Both the position numbers and the translations under genes were made by a program. Of a DNA stretch of 64,000 nucleotides, positions 57,612 through 64,000 are shown in pieces. This stretch comes from Rhodobacterales bacterium LSUCC0031. GTDB lineage: Bacteria; Pseudomonadota; Alphaproteobacteria; Rhodobacterales; Rhodobacteraceae. Below the pieces are notes generated by a model, which was given only the letters and a program-made list of their open reading frames with translations, searched no databases and was not told the origin of the DNA. Positions within the stretch are counted from its first letter, which is position 1. The number at the start of each line of letters is the position of its first letter. Where the stretch lies: contig WVSP01000001.1 in the NCBI GenBank assembly GCA_015689735.1, forward strand, positions 112,001 through 176,000, written 5' to 3'.

Positions 57612-58187
57612 TCATTCAGGTCGCGGGTCTAACCAGCCGATATTTCCATCGTCGCGCCGATAGACCACGTTCACCCCGCGATGCTTTTCGTTTCGAAAGA
57701 CCATGACGGCTGTGCCGGACAGTTCCATCTGCATCACCGCTTCGCCCACCGAAAGTGATGGAATTTTCGCTTCCATCTCGGCCACGATTATCGGCTGAAG
57801 GTCTTGCGGCTCTTGTTCCTCTTCGTCATGCCCGGCTGGCGCGAGGACATACATCGGCGCGTCTATGGTTTCAACGGGGCTTTGCCGATCGCGGTGATGA
57901 TCCTTGAGCCGCCGCTTGTAGCGGCGCAGCTGCTTTTCCATCTTCTCGCAAGCTGCCTCGAAAGCGGCGTAGATCTCATGTGCATGGCCCTTGGCCGAAG
58001 CGGTTAGGCCCGTCGATAGGTGGACGGTTGTTTCACAGACGAATTCCGAACCCGAGCGCGAGAAAAAGACGGTCGCATCAGTTGGACGCTCGGCATATTT
58101 TCCGACGGCCGCACCAAGGCTGGTCTTGACGTGCGTATGCAATGCTTCACCGATATCGATCTGCTTTCCGCTGATTTGGTAGCGCAT
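57612..58187 (-). CDS. hpf: Ribosome hibernation promoting factor, long form
   Basis: Binds and dimerises idle ribosomes. The 191 residues have the N-terminal HPF/YfiA domain (MRYQISGKQIDIGEALHTHVKTSL, VCETTVHLSTGLTASAKGHAHEIYAAFEAACEKMEKQLRRYKRRLKDHH), a linker and the C-terminal dimerisation domain (SVGEAVMQMELSGTAVMVFRNEKHRGVNVVYRRDDGNIGWLDP). The start at 58187 has GGAG upstream. The 222 bp between it and lptB hold no gene that I can recognise; rpoN, often found there, is absent. Confidence 0.93.
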   Translation of the reverse strand: MRYQISGKQIDIGEALHTHVKTSLGAAVGKYAERPTDATVFFSRSGSEFVCETTVHLSTGLTASAKGHAHEIYAAFEAACEKMEKQLRRYKRRLKDHHRDRQSPVETIDAPMYVLAPAGHDEEEQEPQDLQPIIVAEMEAKIPSLSVGEAVMQMELSGTAVMVFRNEKHRGVNVVYRRDDGNIGWLDPRPE

Positions 58188-58409
58188 GTGGTCTCCACCA
58201 TTCGTAGGCACGCGGCGTTGAAGGGCCGGGATGGCCCAAGCGCCACGCGCGAGATATGTTCGGCTTGTTTCGGTTGAGTGCGGCCCACAGCCTTTATGCG
58301 GGGCTTCCCCCGGGCTTTCCCTGGTGCGATCAAGGATGAAGCAAACGCGAACATCACCCCCATTAGGCGATGACCCCGGCGCTCTGTCAACGGGAAGCAG
58401 AGTTGGCGC

Positions 58410-59174
58410 TCACGTAATCCGAAAGCTATGCCCAAGATAAACACGTCGGACATCTTCATCGCGCACAACATCATCAGGTGTGCCAGATTTGATGATGATC
58501 CCATCATGCAAGATATAGGCACGGTCAACGATTTCGAGCGTTTCCCGGACATTATGATCGGTGATCAGCACACCGATTCCCCGCGTCTTGAGATCTTGGA
58601 CCAGATTACGGATATCGCCCACGGCAATCGGATCGACACCCGCGAAGGGTTCATCGAGCAATACGTATCGTGGGCGCGAGGCAAGGCAGCGCGCGATTTC
58701 GACCCGGCGCCGTTCGCCGCCCGACAGCGAGAGCGCTGGCGCCCGCCGCAGATGCCCAATCGAGAAATCGGCCAATAACTCCTCAAGCCGATCATAGCGT
58801 CGGCCGCGATCGCGCTCGACGATCTCAAGAATGGCGAGGATATTATCCTCTACGCTTAGGCCCCGAAAAATCGACATTTCCTGCGGCAAGTAGCCGATCC
58901 CAGCCCGCGCGCGCCGATACATCGGCAAAAGCGTGACATCGCGCCCATCGATCTTGACCGCGCCGCCATCGGGGGTGATCAACCCGGCGATACAGTAAAA
59001 TGACGTCGTCTTGCCCGAACCGTTTGGCCCCAACAGCGCGACGACTTCACCACGTGCCAACGTGATCGAGACATCGCGGATGACCGGCCTTTTGCGATAG
59101 GATTTGCGTAGCCGGTCAACAACCAGCCCTTGTTCACCTTGCGTGACGCTGAGAGGGGCGCGCTTTTCTGTCAT
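58410..59174 (-). CDS. lptB: LPS export ABC transporter ATP-binding protein LptB
   Basis: The ATPase that powers lipopolysaccharide extraction from the inner membrane with LptFG. The 254 residues have Walker A LLGPNGSGKTTSFY, signature LSGGERRRVEIARCLA, Walker B YVLLDEPFAGVDP and the H-loop ITDHNVRETL. The ATG overlaps the lptA stop, in the order lptC-lptA-lptB. Confidence 0.96.
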   Translation of the reverse strand: MTEKRAPLSVTQGEQGLVVDRLRKSYRKRPVIRDVSITLARGEVVALLGPNGSGKTTSFYCIAGLITPDGGAVKIDGRDVTLLPMYRRARAGIGYLPQEMSIFRGLSVEDNILAILEIVERDRGRRYDRLEELLADFSIGHLRRAPALSLSGGERRRVEIARCLASRPRYVLLDEPFAGVDPIAVGDIRNLVQDLKTRGIGVLITDHNVRETLEIVDRAYILHDGIIIKSGTPDDVVRDEDVRRVYLGHSFRIT

Positions 59175-59689
59175 GGCGTGGATTGCGGCGTCAGCACGGT
59201 CCGCACGCGCCCTTCGACGACGCCATCGCCCGTTGTCATATCGACCACCATGCTGTCGCCTGCGATGGTTGTCGTGCCTTGCGTCACCAAAACATTCCCG
59301 TTCATCGTCAGGATCGCGGAAGGGACGGCATAAACCGCGTCATCCCCTTCGGCGGCATCTTCGCCGCGCGTGATCAAGACGCCGCCGGTGGCAATCACCT
59401 CGTCCACGCTGCGCTGGCCGTCACGATCGCTATAAATGACCTCGACCTCTGCCGCTGCGATCCGCAAATCGCCCTGAATGATGATGACATTCCCCGAGAA
59501 AAGCGCGCGGCCATTGGTTTGATCGATGCTGAGCGTATCCGAAATCGCCTCGACGGGTTGATCAGAGTCATGCGCAACGCCACCAAAGCCGATCGCGACC
59601 TGCGCAGCGGCGGGGTGGGTCACCCCGACCAGTGCGGCAAGGGCAAGGGCAATGCATGTGATGCGTGGGATCATCGTCAATCTTTTCAC
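59171..59689 (-). CDS. lptA: LPS transport periplasmic protein LptA
   Basis: The periplasmic bridge protein of lipopolysaccharide export. The 172 residues have a signal peptide (MIPRITCIALALAALVGVTHPAAAQ) and an OstA-type beta-jellyroll (ISDTLSIDQTNGRALFSGNVIIIQGDLRIAAAEVEVIYSD). The start is a GTG that overlaps the lptC stop (GTGA); an ATG six codons on (MIPRIT) is possible. Confidence 0.9.
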   Translation of the reverse strand: MKRLTMIPRITCIALALAALVGVTHPAAAQVAIGFGGVAHDSDQPVEAISDTLSIDQTNGRALFSGNVIIIQGDLRIAAAEVEVIYSDRDGQRSVDEVIATGGVLITRGEDAAEGDDAVYAVPSAILTMNGNVLVTQGTTTIAGDSMVVDMTTGDGVVEGRVRTVLTPQSTP

Positions 59690-60282
59690 TTCTGCGCTTC
59701 GTATAGCAGGCGTACGCCGCCCGTGAAATACACCAAAGCCTGCCCTTCAGGCCCGGTCAATTCCATCGCGCCCGCCGCAAGCGTCATTCCCGGCCCAAGT
59801 AGCATCACGGCACCGGGTGATGTCATCTGCATTTCTGCCATGGCGATCAAGATCCGGTCGGATGTCAGCTGATAGCCCGTGCTCGTTTGCGCATTTACCG
59901 CGCCCATCAGGTCAACCATCTGTGCCGCGGTATCATAATCGCCACGATCCGCCGTTAGGTGCAGATTGTCACCATTCTTGAGCAAGACATCGGTCTCAAC
60001 CCGGTCCATCAGCATCTTGTCGGGGTCATCGATACGCTGCACGGCCTGATCCGCGTTCAGTGTGATGGGTTGGCCATCACCTAAGACGCCGGCAAAACGT
60101 GGATCCTTCAGGCGACGCTCGCTGCCAAGCTGGCCGATATCGATATCGTTGAACTGCAAGGCATCTTGCGGATCGGGTGTGCGTGAGAACATGAACAGCG
60201 TTGACAACAGCCCCAGCGCCGTCAATGGCAACAAGACCTTGGCCCAAGCAACAAGTGTTGAATATCGGTTCGGCCCCGCCAT
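59686..60282 (-). CDS. lptC: LPS export protein LptC
   Basis: A bitopic inner-membrane protein that hands lipopolysaccharide from LptBFG to LptA. The 198 residues have one N-terminal membrane helix (VLLPLTALGLLSTLFMF) and a periplasmic jellyroll (LQFNDIDIGQLGSERRLKDPRFAGVLGDGQPITLNADQA). It lies 9 bp after the RNase D-like gene and is coupled to lptA. Confidence 0.88.
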   Translation of the reverse strand: MAGPNRYSTLVAWAKVLLPLTALGLLSTLFMFSRTPDPQDALQFNDIDIGQLGSERRLKDPRFAGVLGDGQPITLNADQAVQRIDDPDKMLMDRVETDVLLKNGDNLHLTADRGDYDTAAQMVDLMGAVNAQTSTGYQLTSDRILIAMAEMQMTSPGAVMLLGPGMTLAAGAMELTGPEGQALVYFTGGVRLLYEAQK

Positions 60283-60291
60283 CCGCCTTGC

Positions 60292-60903
60292 CTAGTGGCT
60301 GAAGATGTCGATTTCCGGCCAACCTGCAAGGTCAAGCTGGGCGCGTGTGGGCAAGAAATCGAAACAGGCTCGCGCAATCTCGGTCCGACCTTCGCGCGCC
60401 AAAAGCAGGTCAAGCGCGTCTTTCAGGCGGTGTAGGTAAAGCACATCCGATGCGGCATAGGCTTTCTGCGCATCGGTCAGATCGGCCGCCCCCCAATCCG
60501 AGGTCTGTTGCAGCTTGGAGATGTCGGTATCCAGCAGCTCTTGCAACAGGTTCTTCAACCCGTGCCGGTCGGTAAAGGTGCGGATGAGTTTTGAGGCAAT
60601 CTTGGTGCAATAAACTGGGGCCGCAAGCGCGCCAAAGGCATGATACATCACTGCGATATCAAAGCGGCCGAAGTGAAACAGCTTCAGCACCGCGGGATCT
60701 GTCAATAGCCGCGCAAGATTTGGCGCGGCATCCTGTCCTTTCGCGATCTGCACCAGATGTGCATCGCCATCACCGGCCGATAGCTGGACCAAGCATAACC
60801 TGTCGCGATGCGGGTTCAGCCCCATGGTCTCGCAATCAATCGCCACAATCGGCCCAAGGTTCAGTCCATCGGGCAAATCATGGTGATGGAAATGAATGGT
60901 CAT
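60292..60903 (-). CDS. rnd: RNase D-like 3'-5' exonuclease
   Basis: A 203-residue protein with the DEDD exonuclease motifs IVAIDCETMGLNPHRDRLCLVQLS, KLFHFGRFDIAVMYH and YAASDVLYLHRL. It lacks the HRDC domains of full RNase D, so it is the short form common in alphaproteobacteria. The start at 60903 (MTIHFHHHDLP) has GGGGATC upstream. It is followed by lptC, and the two are usually neighbours in this group. Confidence 0.88.
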   Translation of the reverse strand: MTIHFHHHDLPDGLNLGPIVAIDCETMGLNPHRDRLCLVQLSAGDGDAHLVQIAKGQDAAPNLARLLTDPAVLKLFHFGRFDIAVMYHAFGALAAPVYCTKIASKLIRTFTDRHGLKNLLQELLDTDISKLQQTSDWGAADLTDAQKAYAASDVLYLHRLKDALDLLLAREGRTEIARACFDFLPTRAQLDLAGWPEIDIFSH

Positions 60904-61056
60904 GATCCGATCCCCTTCGTCGCCTTTGTCGTGACATAAGCCCCTCAACATCGAAATGCGATAGCTTTCGTGCGCAAGCGGATCGCCAAGGCTGATCTTT
61001 GCGCAACGTCAAAAAATCACGTTATGTCGAAAGGCTGTGAGCAACGACAGATCGGT

Positions 61057-61143
61057 TGGTGCCCAGGAGAGGACTCGAACCTCCACGACCTTTCGGCCAC
61101 TGGTACCTGAAACCAGCGCGTCTACCAATTCCGCCACCTGGGC
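61057..61143 (-). tRNA. tRNA-Leu (anticodon CAG)
   Basis: The 87-nt gene folds as a class II tRNA: acceptor GCCCAGG/CCTGGGC, D arm with GGTAGACGC, anticodon stem CTGGT/ACCAG with loop TTCAGGT (anticodon CAG, reads CUG), a long variable arm (GTGGCCGAAAGGTCGT region) and T arm GGTTCGAGTCC. The CCA end is encoded. Confidence 0.95.
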
Positions 61144-61162
61144 AGGTGTCGTGAGCGCGGCT

Positions 61163-61189
61163 GATATAGCTGCGTTGCGGGGCTGTCAA
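61163..61189 (-). promoter_or_regulatory. Promoter of tRNA-Leu
   Basis: On the - strand TTGACA (61184-61189) and TATATC (61163-61168) with a 15-base spacer, 20 bp upstream of the mature tRNA 5' end. The perfect -35 and the position suit a stable-RNA promoter, although the spacer is short. Confidence 0.55.
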
Positions 61190-61216
61190 CGGGGGTTTGG
61201 TGAACAAAAACGCCCC

Positions 61217-64000
61217 TCAGTAGTCGCGCTCGAAAAACACGCCAAGCCGCGTTTCACCATCCGCAGACAGGCCGCCGCGCGCGGTGATATCCGGGGTCAG
61301 GTCGATGTTGAGCGCGATATCGGCCCCACCGGTGCCTGCGATCGTGACATCGGTATAAACATTCTCCGACAGGTAACGCCCAGCGCGGAGCGCCGCATTG
61401 CCCGTGGTGTCGGTCCGTAGGTCGAGATCGTCAAGCCCAAGCCCTTGCCTCAGATTGGCGAATATTCCTGCCTCGGATGTGCCGCCGGCAAGACCCGTGG
61501 CGGCATCGGCCATCTGCAAGACCTGTAGCGGTGAGAGTGTGGCGACCGTGCGCCCAAATAAAAGCTGGGCCAAGATTTCATCCTCGGGCAAGGGCGGTGT
61601 CGCGCTGAGGCTGATCTGTGGCGCACTCAGCGGTCCACCCATACCAATTCCGACCAAATATGCACCGCTTCGGTTCGTGGCCAAGACGTCGATGAAAGGG
61701 TCGAAACTGCCTGTCAGGGTCATCGACCCTTCGGTCAGATCCAGCCTTGTCCCAAGGATCGAAAGCCGCCCACGGATCAGGTCGAACCGTCCAGACGGGA
61801 TGATCTCTGCCGTGGTGCCGCCAAGCTGCAAAACGCCGCCCAATTCGGCATCCAACCCGCGTCCGCGCAGAAAGATGCGGCCCGGCGCGGTGATCGCCAG
61901 ATCGAGCGAGATGTTCTGGGATCCGCCCCCATCTTGCGTAGAGGGACCAAGCCCCGCGGCGATCCGGGTGCGCCGCTCGGATGTAGTTTCACCGCGATGC
62001 AGAATCGGCGGAATTGGTGCAGCCCCGCCAAGCCCGCTTTCGGGAATGCGTAGATCGGTTTGGGCCAGCGCCACATCGCCCGCGACCAGCATCTTGCCGA
62101 TCAGCCCACCGTTGATGCGCACCGTCGCGCGCGCGATGCGAGCGTCATGAAGCATAGGATCGATCAGCCTTAAATCCGATCCGCTGAGGTCGATTTGTGC
62201 TGCCAAATCGCGGCTGGTTAGGTCGATGTTACCCGCCGCGCTGATGGGTCCGGCATTGGCCTGCGCTGCATCGAGATCGACACGCAACTGGCCGTTCGAC
62301 AGGGTTGCGCTGAGGTCGATATTCTCGATCGCGGTGCGCAAAATCGGCAGCGATAGGCGGGCATTTTGCGTCTCGAACCGGCCAGTCAAAGCCGCAAAAC
62401 TTGGCCGTCCCTCCAGCGCCAGATCAAAGCCAAGCTTGCCCGAAAGCCCTTGTGGGACCAAGGCCCGGTTTGCCAAGGCCAAGGGTATTTCGCCGCGTGC
62501 CGTCACATCGACCGTCCCGCTATCGGCCATGACCGCTCCGGCGATCCGTGCATCGATACCGGCGGCGCTGGTGACCTCGGCGCGCACTTGCCACGGTGCT
62601 TGCTCGGTAGGCCCGCGCGTCGCGTCAAGCCGTGCGGTCACTGCCCCCGAAAGCGCATCGGTGAAAAGCCCGATATCGGCCAAACGCCCATCAACTTCCA
62701 CTAGCGCGCCCTCGCGACTGACGCGCGCCGTTGCGTCAAGTGAGACTGCGCTGCCGCTGAGGGTCAGGTTGCGCAAGGCAAGGCCCGTCTCATCGCGGCG
62801 GGCAGACAGGAACAGGTTCGTTTGCCCCGCCAAAAGCGCCTGCGGCAGCCCCGCACCAATGTCCAGGTCGCGCCCGACCCCCTTCAGAACCATGTCGAAG
62901 GCCCCCGAAAGCGGTTCAGCTTGCAGGTTCAGCTGTGCGGTCATTCCACCGGCGAGTGCTTGATCCGCCAAAGCGGCAAAGCGCGAAAGGTCGCCCACCG
63001 CCATCGTAAGCGCGGTGCTGATTTCTGGCTCTTCCTCGGCCCAAGAGAGGGACGCACGCCCAGTAAGCCCGAGATCACCCGCCTGTAGCGCCAGATCATC
63101 AAGCAAGATCGGCGCAGCGCTGGCCCACTCCAAGGTCGCGCGCAGTTGCGCCGTAGGGCCTAAAGCCTGTGCCAAGCCAGGCAGGCGATGGTCCAGCCCG
63201 GCCACCATGACCGTGATCGGAGCGCTGAGCGCCAGTTGATTGCCCGATGTTTGCAACAGGCCGCCCGCCTCAAGCGAAAGCCGTGCCAGGCTCAGATCAC
63301 CGCTCGACAGATCACTGATCATGCCTTGTGCAATATAGTCAGGGCCGCGGGCTGCATCGTGGCGCACTGTCAGATCGACAAGACTCACCAGAACCTCGGC
63401 CCCGGTGACGGGTAGGCGCACTCGCCCCTGCCCGGTTGGATCGGCCATGCGCAGCCGCAGGTCAAAGGCACTGGGCCGGCGATCAGGGCCAAGGGCCAAG
63501 CGACCATCAAGGCTAAGCGCAGCCGCAGTCAGCCGGAGTTTCTCCAAGGATATCGCGCCATCGGGCGCAAGCCGGATCAGGCTCGAAAGCGCCACCTCGG
63601 GTCCGAAAAAGGGCCGATAGGCAGGCAGGAACAAGGGCGTGATATCGCCGTTCAAATCGGCGCTGATTGTTCTTGTGCCATCTTTGGTAGGCTTGATCGT
63701 GGCCACTTGGCCGCTCAGGCGCGGAACGCCGTCACTTGATAGCGCGATTGTGGCCTCGAAGTCATCGATGGGCGCATCGCCGGATAGGCCAAGGGTGATC
63801 GCAGGTGCATCGGGCAGGCCAAGTGCTGTGGCGATGACCCCGCCCGCCGCCTCGGTTAGGTCGAGCGCGAGGGCAAGCCGCCGGCTGTTATTCTCATAAG
63901 CGACCGCAAGATCGAAGCGGCCCTCTGGCCCATCAAGCCGCGTGATCGCAAGTTCGGCATGGCCTTGGCCATTGGCCAATTCCGCATTGCCACTGATCGC
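61217..64000 (-). CDS. tamB: Translocation and assembly module protein TamB, C-terminal part
   Basis: A large AsmA-like envelope protein that spans the periplasm and, with TamA, helps insert outer-membrane proteins or move lipids. The reading frame is open to the window edge, so the N-terminus is missing; 927 residues are visible. They are rich in repeated beta-strand units typical of the groove-forming region. The last ~300 residues hold the conserved TamB (DUF490) domain, with GRLSILGTRLDLTEGSMTLTGSFDPFIDVLA, EDEILAQLLFGR and the terminal GETRLGVFFERDY. Confidence 0.93.
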   Translation of the reverse strand, partial: AISGNAELANGQGHAELAITRLDGPEGRFDLAVAYENNSRRLALALDLTEAAGGVIATALGLPDAPAITLGLSGDAPIDDFEATIALSSDGVPRLSGQVATIKPTKDGTRTISADLNGDITPLFLPAYRPFFGPEVALSSLIRLAPDGAISLEKLRLTAAALSLDGRLALGPDRRPSAFDLRLRMADPTGQGRVRLPVTGAEVLVSLVDLTVRHDAARGPDYIAQGMISDLSSGDLSLARLSLEAGGLLQTSGNQLALSAPITVMVAGLDHRLPGLAQALGPTAQLRATLEWASAAPILLDDLALQAGDLGLTGRASLSWAEEEPEISTALTMAVGDLSRFAALADQALAGGMTAQLNLQAEPLSGAFDMVLKGVGRDLDIGAGLPQALLAGQTNLFLSARRDETGLALRNLTLSGSAVSLDATARVSREGALVEVDGRLADIGLFTDALSGAVTARLDATRGPTEQAPWQVRAEVTSAAGIDARIAGAVMADSGTVDVTARGEIPLALANRALVPQGLSGKLGFDLALEGRPSFAALTGRFETQNARLSLPILRTAIENIDLSATLSNGQLRVDLDAAQANAGPISAAGNIDLTSRDLAAQIDLSGSDLRLIDPMLHDARIARATVRINGGLIGKMLVAGDVALAQTDLRIPESGLGGAAPIPPILHRGETTSERRTRIAAGLGPSTQDGGGSQNISLDLAITAPGRIFLRGRGLDAELGGVLQLGGTTAEIIPSGRFDLIRGRLSILGTRLDLTEGSMTLTGSFDPFIDVLATNRSGAYLVGIGMGGPLSAPQISLSATPPLPEDEILAQLLFGRTVATLSPLQVLQMADAATGLAGGTSEAGIFANLRQGLGLDDLDLRTDTTGNAALRAGRYLSENVYTDVTIAGTGGADIALNIDLTPDITARGGLSADGETRLGVFFERDY

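Noticed and set aside
1-64000. Insertion sequences, prophage genes or CRISPR arrays
   Set aside because: No transposase, integrase, phage structural protein or regularly spaced repeat was seen on either strand.

Overview
This GC-rich window looks like part of the main chromosome of an anoxygenic phototrophic alphaproteobacterium, most likely of the Rhodobacteraceae (roseobacter / Rhodovulum / Rhodobaca kind). The grounds are the gene order of the photosynthesis cluster, a reaction centre with a bound cytochrome subunit (PufC) instead of PufX, PpsR-type operators, and the alphaproteobacterial origin-proximal block coaE-aroE-maf / rho-mnmE-mnmG-rsmG-parA-parB.

Bases 1-20041 are one half of a photosynthesis gene cluster. 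On the + strand come the end of ppsR, then bchG, a PucC/LhaA-family carrier, bchP and idi. On the - strand, read right to left, come crtE, crtF, bchC, bchX, bchY, bchZ, pufQ, pufB, pufA, pufL, pufM, pufC and, after a terminator, dxs. crtD and crtC leave divergently from crtE. Together they supply isoprenoid precursors (dxs, idi), make spheroidene-type carotenoids (crtE, crtC, crtD, crtF), finish bacteriochlorophyll a (bchXYZ, bchC, bchG, bchP) and build the RC-LH1 core (pufBALMC). TGT-N12-ACA palindromes of the PpsR type lie before bchG, before bchC and in the crtE/crtD gap. The other half of the cluster (bchFNBHLM, puhA, crtIB and so on) is not in the window.

Bases 20106-28181 are housekeeping: hslVU, a Smr protein, mltA, a Tim44-like protein, fxsA, secB, dnaQ, coaE, aroE and maf. 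An AT-rich gap of about 520 bp (28182-28700) with DnaA-box-like sequences follows and is a good candidate for oriC. Next to it is rho-mnmE-mnmG-rsmG-parA-parB, with two perfect parS sites inside the mnmG and rsmG reading frames and a third, one-mismatch site in hemW.

Bases 35461-48000 hold hemW, rdgB, rph, hrcA-grpE, mutS, a malic enzyme, and dnaK-dnaJ with a sigma-32-like promoter. Bases 48131-57062 are a surface-polysaccharide region: an ABC-2 permease, cysQ, kdsB, galU, two tandem paralogous glycosyltransferases, a GT14-like glycosyltransferase and a two-part sulfotransferase. Bases 57075-60903 carry ptsN, hpf, lptB, lptA, lptC and an RNase D-like exonuclease. A tRNA-Leu(CAG) gene and the C-terminal part of tamB close the window. 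I saw no insertion sequence, prophage or CRISPR array.
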